Of a stretch of 64,000 nt of DNA, positions 27,501-35,532 are shown in pieces; the first letter of the stretch is position 1, and each line of letters opens with the position of its first letter. The stretch spans positions 1 to 64,000 of the forward strand of contig NZ_JALJZV010000008.1 in NCBI RefSeq assembly GCF_024171535.1, read 5' to 3'. The position numbers and the translations under genes are program-made. The notes beneath the pieces are model-generated. The model saw only the letters and a list, made by a program, of their open reading frames with translations, was not told the DNA's origin and did not search any database. The DNA is from Flavobacterium sp. HSC-61S13 (GTDB lineage Bacteria; Bacteroidota; Bacteroidia; Flavobacteriales; Flavobacteriaceae).

Positions 27501-27692
27501 ACGACACATGGTGTCCAAAGCCTTAAAATTTACAACCGTTGGGGGGCAGAAGTATACACCTATGGCAACGGTTATACCGACCAATGGCAAGGTCAGGATA
27601 AAGGCGGTAATAATTTACCAGACGGTACGTATTATTACGTAATTATAGCCAGAGATCAAACGCGTAGCGGATGGATTCAGATCAATCGCTAG
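21600..27692 (+). CDS. Giant T9SS-secreted multidomain adhesin-like protein
   Basis: This 2030-residue protein has a signal peptide (residues 1-20) and alternating fibronectin type III domains (near 50, 311, 572, 833 and 1099) and choice-of-anchor J/MAM-like domains (near 144, 410, 668 and 930; each begins with a PFxEGF motif and contains DDWLISP). Next come a domain with a GNDVWYEF motif (about 1197-1350), a choice-of-anchor L domain (about 1354-1610), an Ig-like segment (about 1627-1697), two similar cysteine-bearing repeats (about 1800-1950), and the gliding-motility/type-B sorting domain (1953-2030, ISPNGDGFNDRLD). It is expected to be exported by the type IX system and attached to, or shed from, the cell surface. 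The frame opens at 21516, but the ATG at 21600 starts the signal peptide. Confidence 0.93.
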   Translation: MKKWILFFSLCAVCLTMSYGMQTVFFTSNYKYSLDNLWNEWQSELSLASCEPPENLMVKNIKSGEATLYWNDTNATSWEYSVVPLGGGKPTANGRPTTTKEVIVTHDDKGAVLMPNTDYEYYVRAICTNNGSSIWQGPFDFKTACGILALPFAEGFENTSITKNCWTVVDDAKDGTATANQWQSATGATNAYEGTISMRFLGTGAETLHSDWLISPAIQLQGGTYAITYWYKTSALATANNEFEVLLSTSGTDITSFTHVLQPLENQSAVAVFKRKVLYVTGITGAVNLAWHVKTKGAVTLYVDAVNVSEVSCISPDEKIEVSHLNKSGAQFSWQDPANTSWEYYVQHAGGKTPVGSGNLINTTKVTVTSTNGIGAGPLAPNTAYEFYVRANCGSGKTSIWVGPFAFKLPCNEELIPFWEGFNKNSKTLACWTVVDRNGDGNTTRDRWNVNGINFEGDQSMYFRGSDAVDHDDWLISPTFKVDDTKRYRLKFHYRTNSSYKTSFRVLLSKQGVSPLDFTEELLSRKDGDTNWKQETLYIGNIKGDINIAWHHDTKSNIAHLYLDNIFLEEIKGCPEPINLGVKDQAENAVTLSWNDPFGVSWEYVVQKSGGNAPIGAGTLTNKSEQPITQDKNGDQLQENTEYEYYLRSSCGPGEVSPWSKPFQFRTGCKVYAIPFWEGFNNSSKSFPCWTIIDANDDALSSSNIWLRNSANYEGDLAMLFMGTGSTTLHDDWLISPRLKLDVSKTYRLKYHYKTHTTETSDYEFAVSLSNSGTDPKQFTKILIPKKKYVAKADWFEETAFITAVSGDVNIGWQQTSKGVSRLSIDNVFVEEVVNCPEPLNLGAKDETSSKATLFWRDDMGGKNWQYYVQKAGGITPTASGTATATKENIITKEQSGKNLDPNTDYEFYVRTLCEKGGYSVWKGPFVFTTLCSTYQTPFWEGFNSDSKLYRCWTTVDNLGVVNPFGTLWKITANSKFEGDQGLTFYTSRSNKNFDDWLISPTVDLDGGNYVLKYHYKTIVGAGFNCKFEVLLSANGQDPKDFTKVLVASKNSSTDAYIEEVVFFTHTKGPVNLAWHIDNKDVNGVFFHLDNISLKKIENCPEPYAITISEISATDYKVTWKQDGGISNWEVLVLPHGEQPSTNPTNTIKVSGVAEQQLNNLKLGTAHTVYVRALCADGKTYSDWSTGVPLIIRGTNTDCSKAINVPVNATTVCDKKVEGMLYGLNKGSLVAPTCHATMGNDVWYEFTATAATHMVSVMNFKSLSGSTLTPVMFGAIYDQPCATMSATALECFTLSNRSIAGMDSFKIFKNLVPGQKYYLRFGINASTNPDFIFDLCITTPVFGSLIVEESGKNRSVEQLVNQVLINSSCDLVSNVTLQAGDGKNTINTLGYFNKGTSNFPFEEGIVLATQAIDAVPGPYVPNSPNKQKVPKWEGDPNLNLVIDRIGGAGFGTSKYVSVLEFDFISVKDALKFEYIFASDSYTNWCTYACGQGGALFAAWITDLSTGEGQNLALVPGTELPIALSSIRDKEKANLSCQSVNPEYYGSHYDNVYGNPLDAPINFVGLTIPMSSESIALKPGGKYRIKLAIADFCPTPSHTSAVFFKAGSFDLGKVDLGEDLLVETNNALCVGDTVTIQSGVSNSADLKKEISWLKDGQLIAGANAPDLTVTAAGVYEMIVTFPELNNCESRGTKKVEFYPAISTVVLQPAEIEICRMSLKALEVNLKQVEVDMFKNVDPTLFTTAYYTTVEAAEAAKDKIEKPTNYELGKKPNDQILYLRVENTLTGCHEVFRLSIVVQMGAEPPVFEDLSVCEHYVFPALPPNQFYYMESAGAGKQYFAEEVLNLVGEHQIFVLQVNNDQGCYEETSYKVTITAPITAAVFEDETLDCEFYQLKPLPAFNKYYTEPDGKGVELIAGTKVATAQTIYVFAQSKDGLCQDESSFTVNYNVCPIPKGISPNGDGFNDRLDLTTHGVQSLKIYNRWGAEVYTYGNGYTDQWQGQDKGGNNLPDGTYYYVIIARDQTRSGWIQINR

Positions 27693-27740
27693 CTGCTTTG
27701 AAGTGTTATAAAAAAATTTTTTAATATACTTTTAATTTAG

Positions 27741-27775
27741 AAAAAGGAGATCGTATCAAAGCGATCTCCTTTTTT
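27741..27775 (+). terminator. Terminator of the T9SS protein gene
   Basis: A long stem of about 12 bp (AAAAGGAGATCG with CGATCTCCTTTT) around an eight-base loop, followed by T. It lies about 50 bases past the stop. Confidence 0.88.
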
Positions 27776-27947
27776 GTTTCGATTGTTTTGGCATTGTTGT
27801 AGTCGTGCTAGTAACGTAGTTTGTGATCATTTCTAGACACAGTTTGAGATTGTTTTTATTTAATTTTGCGATCTGAAAAAAATATAGGCGTGATTTATGG
27901 TTTACGAATAAGAAATTCTTAGGTTTGTCAGGTCAATCATTAAAATA

Positions 27948-28763
27948 ATGAATATTATGGAGTCCAATCCAAATTATATTGCGATAAATAAAGAATCCTG
28001 GAATGCAAAAACAGCCCATCATTTAAAATCTGATTTTTATGATGTTGAGGGATTTATGCAAGGACAAAGCTCGTTAAACTCCATTGAACTGGATTTACTC
28101 GGCGATCTAAAAGGAAAAACCGTACTTCATCTTCAATGCCATTTCGGACAAGATAGTTTATCATTAAGTCGATTGGGTGCTGAGGTAACCGGGGTCGATT
28201 TATCGGATGTAGCGATTTACAATGCGCGACAGATTGCCGAACAATTGGAATTGGATGCTACGTTTATCTGCTGTGATATTTACGACTTACCCAAGCACTT
28301 AACCGAAAAGTTCGATGTCGTGTTTACGAGTTATGGGACGATCGGTTGGCTGCCGGATTTAGAACAATGGGGAGCAGTGGTATCTCAATTTCTAAAACCG
28401 GGAGGGAAATTTGTTATGGTCGAATTTCATCCTGTGGTTTGGATGTTTAGCGATGATTTTAGTCATATTCAATACCGCTATTTTAATAGTGGTCCGATTA
28501 TAGAAACCGAAAGCGGTACCTATGCCGATCGTTCGGCTTCAATCACTCCACAAAATGTGACTTGGAATCATGCCTTATCTGAAGTGTTTCAGGGTTTGAT
28601 CCAAAACGGTTTAGAAATCGGTGCCATGGAAGAGTATGACTATTCACCCTACAACTGTTTTGAGAATACGGTAGAATTTGAACCTAAAAAATATAGAATA
28701 CAAACATTGGGAGACAAAATTCCGATGGTATATTCCATAGTTGCTCAGAAGAAAGCGCGTTAG
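27948..28763 (+). CDS. Class I SAM-dependent methyltransferase
   Basis: The 271-residue protein carries a Rossmann methyltransferase fold. Motif I is VLHLQCHFGQDSLSLS near residue 60 (with the less common HFGQ form seen in a Bacteroidota/Firmicutes subgroup), motif II is VTGVDLSD, and motif post-I/III is FDVVFTSYG. The substrate is unknown. Two possible starts exist, ATG at 27948 and 27957; the longer is given. It is a single gene between the T9SS protein and an unknown small secreted protein. Confidence 0.88.
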   Translation: MNIMESNPNYIAINKESWNAKTAHHLKSDFYDVEGFMQGQSSLNSIELDLLGDLKGKTVLHLQCHFGQDSLSLSRLGAEVTGVDLSDVAIYNARQIAEQLELDATFICCDIYDLPKHLTEKFDVVFTSYGTIGWLPDLEQWGAVVSQFLKPGGKFVMVEFHPVVWMFSDDFSHIQYRYFNSGPIIETESGTYADRSASITPQNVTWNHALSEVFQGLIQNGLEIGAMEEYDYSPYNCFENTVEFEPKKYRIQTLGDKIPMVYSIVAQKKAR

Positions 28764-28878
28764 TCGTGTTGGACTTAACACAAATAGGAGACAACAAGGC
28801 TAGTGTTTGTTTTATATAAACAGCAAAATCAACAGATTTTCAAAATTAACTTTTAGGAAGGGAATTGGATTAGATTAA

Positions 28879-29265
28879 ATGGTTATTTTTGGAACGATGC
28901 AAAAACGAAGTACATCACATATCGCCCTGTTTTTAATTTTGTTATTTACAATTTGTTTTGTACAGCCTTTTGCGTTAGTACCGGGTAAATTGTGCTCAGG
29001 AAAAACGGCTATATGTTATCAAAGGGTATGTCATATAAAAACCGACCATACCACTAAAAAGCTCGGTCAAAAACACAAAGCCCTTTCAAAATCGGTTCAG
29101 GTCATTACGGTTTCTTGTGATAACCTGATCAATGTGGCGCCTTTTGTATTTGAGTTTAGGAGGACTGCCTTCTGGACCACACAAAGCTTTTATTACCAAC
29201 CAGACATCCATTCGCCCCCATATATTCAACTAATAACACCACCTCCTAATGGCATGCTGACCTAA
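28879..29265 (+). CDS. Hypothetical membrane-anchored or secreted protein, 128 aa
   Basis: I do not recognise this protein. A hydrophobic segment lies at about residues 14-34 (signal or membrane anchor). A basic, cysteine-containing middle follows (C39, C46, C51 and a later C), and the end is proline-rich and aromatic (HSPPYIQLITPPPNGML). The ending resembles that of small proteins found in metal-efflux or conjugation regions, but I cannot place it. A second ATG at 28897 (MQKRSTSH) gives a cleaner signal-like N-terminus. The thioredoxin-like gene follows 65 bases downstream. Confidence 0.62.
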   Translation: MVIFGTMQKRSTSHIALFLILLFTICFVQPFALVPGKLCSGKTAICYQRVCHIKTDHTTKKLGQKHKALSKSVQVITVSCDNLINVAPFVFEFRRTAFWTTQSFYYQPDIHSPPYIQLITPPPNGMLT

Positions 29266-29330
29266 GTAGGTGATTTTATATTCAAGTTGGATATAAGATT
29301 TAGTTCCATATAAACTCAAAAAAAATCATA

Positions 29331-29789
29331 ATGAAAAAACTTGTATATCTTGTGTTTTTTGTGATGTTGGGGATAAGTTCTCAGGCACAAAAAATAAACT
29401 GGATGAGCTTCGATCAGGCCGTTGCTGCCCAAAAGAAGTCTCCAAAACCCATTTTTATTGACGTATACACCAATTGGTGCGGTCCGTGTAAGCTCCTTGA
29501 TGAAGCAACTTTTAGCGATGCAGAAGTAATCAAGCATATCAATGAAAATTTTTATGCGGTGAAGTTTAATGCAGAAGGAAATGAAAGTATTACTTTCTTG
29601 GAAAAAAGCTTCAAAAATCCACGTTATGACCCTAATAGAGCCAACAGCAGGAACAGTATGCATGAATTCACAAATTATTTGAAAATTCAGGCTTACCCTT
29701 CGATGGTGGTCATTGGAAAAGAGGCTAAAATAGAAAAGAATATTTTGGGATTCCGCAATGCTAAACAATTGCTGACTGAAATAAAATAA
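29331..29789 (+). CDS. Periplasmic thioredoxin-fold protein
   Basis: The 152-residue protein has a signal peptide (about residues 1-20, SSQAQ cleavage) and a thioredoxin fold with the active-site CGPC (C50 and C53) in VYTNWCGPCKLL. The cis-proline loop is AYPSMVVI. It lacks the full family length of TlpA but fits Bacteroidota periplasmic thioredoxins that reduce or repair exported proteins. It is probably transcribed with the upstream small gene and ends at a terminator. Confidence 0.9.
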   Translation: MKKLVYLVFFVMLGISSQAQKINWMSFDQAVAAQKKSPKPIFIDVYTNWCGPCKLLDEATFSDAEVIKHINENFYAVKFNAEGNESITFLEKSFKNPRYDPNRANSRNSMHEFTNYLKIQAYPSMVVIGKEAKIEKNILGFRNAKQLLTEIK

Positions 29790-29810
29790 GACTATATTTT
29801 TAAATGAATT

Positions 29811-29847
29811 AATCCCTTTTTACCTCGCGTAAAAAGGGATTTTTTTG
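29811..29847 (+). terminator. Terminator of the thioredoxin-like gene
   Basis: An 11-bp stem (29811-29821 with 29831-29841) followed by T to about 29847, between convergent genes. Confidence 0.88.
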
Positions 29848-29860
29848 TGTTTTAAACGCT

Positions 29861-30595
29861 TTATTTGATAAGGGATATACCGCGTCGATAATTTTCCATG
29901 ATGGACTTAAACAAGTCTCCGTTGGACGGGGGTGTCAGAACTATGGCTTTAGCACCTATGGCTATAGCATCGGTAATGTGATGTAGGGTTTTGCCACCAG
30001 TTGCTATCACGGGATGGTCGGGAAAATGCAGATTGAGGTGTTGAATGATGCGACAGGTCTCGTTGCCTCCAGTGATATGAAAGAAATCGACTCCAGAATC
30101 GATTCGTTTTTTAAAATCGAAATCGAGTACAGATATACTGGAAATTATAGGTATGCTAATCGCTTTTCTGATTTTTTCGATGTCTTTGTTTTGAAACGGT
30201 TGGTTAACAATTACTGCGGCTGCTCCGAGTTGTTCTGCTTCTTGTGCCATCGTCAAGGCTGTTCTACCTTGAGTAAGACCGCCTCCTATACCACAAATGA
30301 CCGGTTTGTCAGCAAAGTCGATCAACGCTTTCATGATTTTAGAAGACGGAGGAAACGGATAAACCGCCAACACCGCATCGGAATCGCTGTTTTCAATTAA
30401 TGCAAGATCTGTCGAAAATAAAATCGACTTAATCGGAATCTGTTTTAAGGTAATACCACTACAATGTTGGGGAATACAGTCGGGTGTGAGTAAGCCTTTG
30501 GTTTTAGTTTGCTTTTTGTAAAACAACTTTTTCCAAAACGGAATTACAATCTTGTGCTCATTCCAGAAGCTTATGGAGTTTTGTGGGCTTTTCAT
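29861..30595 (-). CDS. TIM-barrel protein of unknown function
   Basis: The 244-residue protein shows repeated beta-alpha units and a C-terminal phosphate-binding signature (VIATGGKTLHHITDAIAIGAKAIVLTPPS) like that in ThiE/ThiG/HisF-type barrels; another glycine-rich strand reads KPVICGIGGGLTQG. A hydrolase or phosphate-sugar-binding enzyme is possible, but no catalytic set is clear and I do not assign a reaction. No partner gene is adjacent. It is convergent with the thioredoxin-like gene. Confidence 0.7.
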   Translation of the reverse strand: MKSPQNSISFWNEHKIVIPFWKKLFYKKQTKTKGLLTPDCIPQHCSGITLKQIPIKSILFSTDLALIENSDSDAVLAVYPFPPSSKIMKALIDFADKPVICGIGGGLTQGRTALTMAQEAEQLGAAAVIVNQPFQNKDIEKIRKAISIPIISSISVLDFDFKKRIDSGVDFFHITGGNETCRIIQHLNLHFPDHPVIATGGKTLHHITDAIAIGAKAIVLTPPSNGDLFKSIMENYRRGISLIK

Positions 30596-30690
30596 CGTTT
30601 TGCGGATTATAGAACGACAAAAATCAATTTTAATTCAATGCTAATGGTGTCAACTGTAAAGAAACAGGGATATTTTGTAATAAAAGCATA

Positions 30691-30730
30691 AAAAAATGCC
30701 CTCTAACGATATGGCTAAACAGGGCATTTT
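30691..30730 (-). terminator. Terminator of the VOC gene
   Basis: A 10-bp stem (30693-30702 with 30721-30730) with a T-run on the minus strand, about 65 bases past the VOC stop. Confidence 0.75.
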
Positions 30731-30796
30731 AATACGATCAATTCGTGCTGTTGCTTGACAAAACTACGATCGGATCATCAAAAGCGGAATAAGGTA

Positions 30797-31180
30797 CTAT
30801 ATATAATTGCTTACAGCAATCAAATTTAAGTCCGGATCTCTAAAAAAGACCGACCGGATCTTACCTGTAGCGCCTAAACGTTCTGAAATCCCGCCTTCTA
30901 ATACAGGAATTTTTTGTTCGGTTAACTCCTTTAAAACTGCTTCTAACGGCGTTGTGGTGATCAAACACAAGTCAGCCGATCCAGGTGTTGAATTTCTGGC
31001 TTTTGGAAAGGTTTCGTGTTTAAACAGATGTAAATAGATTTTTTGATTACCAAATTGTAATGCTTTTTTATTTTTTTCAAAAGTGACGATTTCCATTCCC
31101 AGAACTTCACTGTAAAACTCACACGTTTTATCAATATTTACAACAGTTAAAACCAAATGATCTAAATGACTAATTTTCAT
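30797..31180 (-). CDS. VOC-family (glyoxalase/bleomycin resistance-like) protein
   Basis: The 127-residue protein has two beta-alpha-beta-beta-beta modules and begins with HLDHLVLTV, whose His is a usual metal ligand. A second ligand region is KIYLHLF, and E (or D) falls in the closing DPDLNLIAVSNY segment. The family includes lyases, dioxygenases and drug-binding proteins. The start overlaps the end of the DUF1304 gene by four bases, so the pair is translated together. Confidence 0.87.
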   Translation of the reverse strand: MKISHLDHLVLTVVNIDKTCEFYSEVLGMEIVTFEKNKKALQFGNQKIYLHLFKHETFPKARNSTPGSADLCLITTTPLEAVLKELTEQKIPVLEGGISERLGATGKIRSVFFRDPDLNLIAVSNYI

Positions 31181-31539
31181 ATTAAATAAAGAATTATGAT
31201 GGTGAATAAAGCAGGTAATGCTTGTTTAAAAAAAATTGATTTTGAAGCGCTAATACCGCCATATATCCCTGCCGCGGCTACGCACAACAAAAAGAATAAG
31301 GCCGTGTTTTTTGACCATATCGGATCTGCAATCACTAAAGACCACAGTAAACCCGCAGCGAGAAAACCATTATACAAACCCTGATTAGCTGCCAGTGCTT
31401 TGGTCGGTTCAAACAATTCCTCCGGTAGCGATTTGAAGGTCTTCTTACCTAAAGTGGTCCAAGCAAACATTTCAATCCATAGTATATAGATGTGTTCTAT
31501 AGCTATTAATCCAATTAGAATTTGAGAAAGTAATGTCAT
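31177..31539 (-). CDS. DUF1304 membrane protein
   Basis: The 120-residue protein has four predicted membrane helices and family features: a His-Ile/Tyr-rich first helix (IEHIYILWIEMFAW), the loop ANQGLYNGFLAAGL and a GIYG segment. Its role is unknown. The gene overlaps the VOC gene by four bases (ATGA). It precedes an AT-rich gap of about 290 bases with no further gene. Confidence 0.88.
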   Translation of the reverse strand: MTLLSQILIGLIAIEHIYILWIEMFAWTTLGKKTFKSLPEELFEPTKALAANQGLYNGFLAAGLLWSLVIADPIWSKNTALFFLLCVAAAGIYGGISASKSIFFKQALPALFTIIILYLI

Positions 31540-31827
31540 GGTAAAATTAAATTATTAATAATTTTATGATTTTTTTTTACTTTAGATTAGCAGTTGCTAA
31601 ATAATAAAAAATTATAATCATATCAAAATTAATCTTTTTGTGATTTAAACATCTATTTTAAGATAAATTTTTAGTATAATTTTAAAAGAGGAAAATTACA
31701 AATTTAAAATGGTAAAGTGAAGTAATAATTATATTTGTATAAAAATATATTTTTTTAAGTAATATTAACGTTTATGTCTTTTATTGAGGCTTAATTATTT
31801 ACTGTTTTAGAGGTTTATTGAGATTAT
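31540..31827. other. AT-rich intergenic region, no gene
   Basis: About 290 bases of very AT-rich sequence separate the DUF1304 and antiporter genes. It should contain the promoter of the DUF1304-VOC operon. No repeat or RNA structure stands out. Confidence 0.4.
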
Positions 31828-33066
31828 TTATTTCAATAATTTATTAGCGAGTTTGCCTACGGTAAGTCCTTGAACCACTATAGAGAATAAAACGACGATA
31901 TAGGTAATCTCTAAAAACAAATCTTTCCATTCTCCAGCGGGCATGGATAGGACTAAGGCGATCGACACACCGCCGCGAATTCCACCCCAAACCATAACGA
32001 TTAGCGATCCTCTGGAATAGGTGTTGGTTCTCAAAATGGACTTGACCGGAATCAATATCGACAACATTCTAGAGAATAATACGATAAATATAGCAACGAC
32101 ACCCAGCACCAATTGCTCGGAGATATTCGGCAACAGCAACAACTCAAATCCAATGAATAAAAACAGTATCGCATTCATGATTTCGTCGATCAATTCCCAG
32201 AATTTACCTAAATAATCACGGGTTTGCTCGCTCATATCAACGGATTTTCCAAAATTACCGATGATCAAACCGGCTATGACCATGGCTAGCGGACTTGAAA
32301 CATGTAGCCCTTTGGCAATTAGAAAACCCCCCATAACAATAGAAAGCGTTATCAAAACCGAAACTTTATAGTCGTCGATTTGTTTCATAACCTTAGATGC
32401 TGTCAATCCTAAAAGCCCTCCTAATACAATTCCTCCAACGGCTTCCTTAAAGAATAATAAGGACACCGAGCCAAAAGTCGCATCAAAATTGACGTCAGTC
32501 GCCAATTTGAGTACTACCGCAAACATCACTACAGCCACACCGTCATTAAAAAGAGATTCGCCAGTGATTTTGGTTTCAATGTGTTTGGGTACTTTGGCTT
32601 GTTTTAATATGCCCAAGACCACAATCGGGTCAGTAGGTGAAATCAGGGTTCCAAATAGTAAGCAATAGATATAAGGTATGCTGATACCAAACAGGGGTGC
32701 AATATAATACAGCAGTGCAGAGATGATTAAAGCGGATAAGACTACGCTGATGGTTGAATAGGTCGCAATAGCCCATTTCTGATCTTTTAAATCAGAAATA
32801 TTGACGTGTAGGGCGCCGGCAAATAATAAAAAGTTCAACATGGCGCCCATCAGAATTTCATTAAAGTCAAATTCTTGAATCAGCGTAAAAAAATGCTTGG
32901 TAGTATCGGGAAATATGGATGCTCCCAAAAAGCGAATACCCAACGAAACAAACATCGCAATGATCATGATTCCAATGGTTCCGGGAAGTTTTAAAAAACG
33001 TAAATTGAGGTAAGCAAAAAAGGAAGCGAGTACGATTAAGACTGAAAACGTATAATATAATTCCAT
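31828..33066 (-). CDS. CPA1-type sodium/proton antiporter
   Basis: From the ATG at 33066 the protein has 412 aa and about 12 membrane helices. The CPA1 core is clear: the PTDPIVV motif, the ESLFNDGVAVVMF motif whose ND pair forms the ion site, and the RGGVSIAL segment near the C-terminus. It exchanges Na+ or K+ for H+ at the inner membrane. A -7 element TACTTTTG (33082-33089, minus) lies just upstream of the ATG. The frame extends to a TTG at 33084, which overlaps this promoter, so the ATG at 33066 is preferred. Confidence 0.92.
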   Translation of the reverse strand: MELYYTFSVLIVLASFFAYLNLRFLKLPGTIGIMIIAMFVSLGIRFLGASIFPDTTKHFFTLIQEFDFNEILMGAMLNFLLFAGALHVNISDLKDQKWAIATYSTISVVLSALIISALLYYIAPLFGISIPYIYCLLFGTLISPTDPIVVLGILKQAKVPKHIETKITGESLFNDGVAVVMFAVVLKLATDVNFDATFGSVSLLFFKEAVGGIVLGGLLGLTASKVMKQIDDYKVSVLITLSIVMGGFLIAKGLHVSSPLAMVIAGLIIGNFGKSVDMSEQTRDYLGKFWELIDEIMNAILFLFIGFELLLLPNISEQLVLGVVAIFIVLFSRMLSILIPVKSILRTNTYSRGSLIVMVWGGIRGGVSIALVLSMPAGEWKDLFLEITYIVVLFSIVVQGLTVGKLANKLLK

Positions 33067-33081
33067 GAGAATTTCTTTTTG

Positions 33082-33089
33082 CAAAAGTA
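33082..33089 (-). promoter_or_regulatory. -7 element of the antiporter promoter
   Basis: TACTTTTG on the minus strand matches TAnnTTTG and lies about 16 bases upstream of the chosen ATG (33066), which implies a very short leader. Confidence 0.5.
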
Positions 33090-33161
33090 CGATTTTGAAT
33101 TTAGCTGACAGAAATTTACTCGGATTATAAGTCCAAAAAGTATAAAATTTAAGCAGCTTTC

Positions 33162-34586
33162 TTATTTATTACCGGTTCTAAAAAACAGCAAGATGAGTAG
33201 CGCTGCTAATGGAGCTATTGCAAAGATGCTGTATAAATATATTGAAGCGGAAGCAACGCCGAGGATCGTATTGGAATCGGTTATTCCTCCTAAATTAGTG
33301 ACTAAACCTGCTAGGGCAGCACCAAAGGAAGTAGCGATCAGTTGTACCGTTGTTACAGAAGAGGAAGTTAAGTTTTCCTCGCCCGTGGGTGCTAAAGAAA
33401 ATACTTGGGTTAATAAATGCGGCCATCCCATTCCTATTCCTGCTCCAATGGTTAAAAGGAATATACCGTTTAAAGCGACATTCCAATCGGGAGTCAATGG
33501 GTTGACTATGGCTACATAACTCAAACCTACTAAGCCAATGAACATCAAAAAGGCTCCTAAAAACACAATTTTTTTTACCGACTGTCCCTTATAGCCAGAA
33601 AAAAGTATAGCCGATAAAGTCCAACCAATTGCTATTAAAACGGTCAGATAACCGGCCTTTAATGGGCTGAATTTATAAATGACTTGTGCAAAATAAGGAA
33701 CGTAGATTTCAATAGAAGTCGCTATGGTTAGTAATGCCATAACAGCATAAGTTGCGCCAAGTGCAGATGAAATTTGATAGGCTCCAGTAGGGAGTAATCG
33801 AATGCGATTCTTTTTTTCAGCGAAACCGAGTAGTAATAAAAAAGATAAGGCAACGATAACTCCTGCCACATTTTCTAATACGTTTTTCTGTACACTACCC
33901 ACAGATACAGCTAATACAGCCAAACTAAGCAGTGCAAGCTTTAAATAGGGGATTGGTGCTACGGGTTGACTCTTTTTTTCTTTTGGCAAGATAATCGAGG
34001 CAGTGATCAGAATGAAAACGCAAAACAGCAACAATACTCCAAAAGACCATCGCCAATGCCCGTGCTCGGCGAATATACCTCCAAGTAAAGGACCTGAAAA
34101 AGCAGCTACTCCCCACATTCCCGAAATCAAAGCCATTGCCCTAGACCATAAATTTTCTGTAAAAACGAATCTGACCATAGCATAGGATAATGCAAAAAGT
34201 AAACCGCCTCCATAACCTTGAATAGAACGTCCAACTAATAAAAGAGGCATCGTGGGTGCTAAGGCACAGAGCAAAGTTCCTATAGTAAAAAATATAATTC
34301 CAATTTGATAGGCTTTTCTTGGCCCTGATCTAGCCATTTGATTGGCGGAAATGACCGATCCTATTACTGATGCAACAACAAATAGAGTCGTATTCCAAGC
34401 GTAATACTCCAATCCTCCAATCTCTTTTATAATCGAAGGCATGATCGTTGTGGCCAAATAAACATTAGTAGCATGCAACATGACTCCTAAGGCCAGTATA
34501 ATTGCCATGAGCGAATTGCCTTTGGAGAAAAGGTCTGACCAAGTAGCTCCTTTTTTATCAGTGGTCACGGTATCTATATTATCCAT
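33162..34586 (-). CDS. MFS transporter of the DHA2 drug-efflux type
   Basis: From the ATG at 34586 the protein has 474 aa and 12-14 membrane segments, with the DHA2-like first-loop motif and a GRSIQGYGGGLLFALSYAMV segment in helix 4-5. It probably exports drugs or metabolites. The annotated frame reaches a TTG at 34613, but a palindrome CTTTGCAAAG (34606-34615) occupies that region, so the ATG is preferred. The AraC gene upstream on the same strand (34720-35532) is a likely regulator. Confidence 0.88.
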   Translation of the reverse strand: MDNIDTVTTDKKGATWSDLFSKGNSLMAIILALGVMLHATNVYLATTIMPSIIKEIGGLEYYAWNTTLFVVASVIGSVISANQMARSGPRKAYQIGIIFFTIGTLLCALAPTMPLLLVGRSIQGYGGGLLFALSYAMVRFVFTENLWSRAMALISGMWGVAAFSGPLLGGIFAEHGHWRWSFGVLLLFCVFILITASIILPKEKKSQPVAPIPYLKLALLSLAVLAVSVGSVQKNVLENVAGVIVALSFLLLLGFAEKKNRIRLLPTGAYQISSALGATYAVMALLTIATSIEIYVPYFAQVIYKFSPLKAGYLTVLIAIGWTLSAILFSGYKGQSVKKIVFLGAFLMFIGLVGLSYVAIVNPLTPDWNVALNGIFLLTIGAGIGMGWPHLLTQVFSLAPTGEENLTSSSVTTVQLIATSFGAALAGLVTNLGGITDSNTILGVASASIYLYSIFAIAPLAALLILLFFRTGNK

Positions 34587-34719
34587 TTGTAAAGTATTAA
34601 AATTACTTTGCAAAGTTCAAAAAGTGACCAACCATTGACAATACCCGATTTTCGGAATTAAGTTTAAATTTTACGGATTTGCAGTGCAATTGATCAACGA
34701 AATCGCAGATTGAACACGC

Positions 34720-35532
34720 TTACATTTTTTTTCGATACTCATTGGGTGAAAGGGTCGTATGACTTTTAAAAAAACGAGAGAAATACGAAGCGGTTTCAAA
34801 ACCCAGCAAACTTGCACATTCTTTTACGGAAATGGTGGTGTGCTTTAGCAAATATTGACTCTCCAATAACAGTCTTTCATGAATGAGCTGCAACGCGGTA
34901 TGTCCGGTTTCTTCCTTAACCACTTCCGTTAAGTGTTTTGCCGATACATGAAGCTCTGATGCGTATTGTCCTATAGAATTCCATTGTGCAAAATACTGAT
35001 CAACGAGCCGTTTAAATTCATAGGTAAGTTGGTAATTTCGATTCATATTCTTTTCAAAACCCAATAGGCAGTATTCGCAAGCGCGATTATACTCGTACAA
35101 AATTTCCAACAAGATCAATCGGGTAAGGTCCAAATGATAAGCAGATTGCAACGCTATTTCTCTTTTTACTGCTGTAAATCGATCCGCGACTATGGGGAAT
35201 CGTTCGTTTAATTGATATATCGGGGGATAGTTGCTATTAAGCAACAACAGCTCGTCAATAATGTCCTCTTTTAAAAACATCTTTTGCAAAAAGGATTTTA
35301 CAAATAAGATCTGCCTCACATCGAAGTCGTCCGTTAAGTTACTAAGAGAAAATATGACATCTGGAGGAATAATCGCAATGACATTTGGAGTTAATTCGAA
35401 TTTGTGAAAACCGACTATGATGGATGCTGTACCACGATAACAAATGAAAACGGTGTAATAATCATTTTTTACCGGGGTAGCGATCCTAAGATTTCCATGG
35501 CCTTCGTGATATTTTACTTCAAATTCTATCAT
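34720..35532 (-). CDS. AraC-family transcriptional regulator
   Basis: The 270-residue protein has an N-terminal cupin-like sensor (about 1-130) and a C-terminal AraC double HTH (about 168-270), with HVSAKHLTEVVKEETGHTALQLIHERLL and the closing FETASYFSRFFKSHTTLSPNEYRKK pattern. It lies upstream of an MFS efflux gene on the same strand, with about 130 bases between them, which suggests ligand-induced export. The inducer is unknown. Confidence 0.92.
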   Translation of the reverse strand: MIEFEVKYHEGHGNLRIATPVKNDYYTVFICYRGTASIIVGFHKFELTPNVIAIIPPDVIFSLSNLTDDFDVRQILFVKSFLQKMFLKEDIIDELLLLNSNYPPIYQLNERFPIVADRFTAVKREIALQSAYHLDLTRLILLEILYEYNRACEYCLLGFEKNMNRNYQLTYEFKRLVDQYFAQWNSIGQYASELHVSAKHLTEVVKEETGHTALQLIHERLLLESQYLLKHTTISVKECASLLGFETASYFSRFFKSHTTLSPNEYRKKM

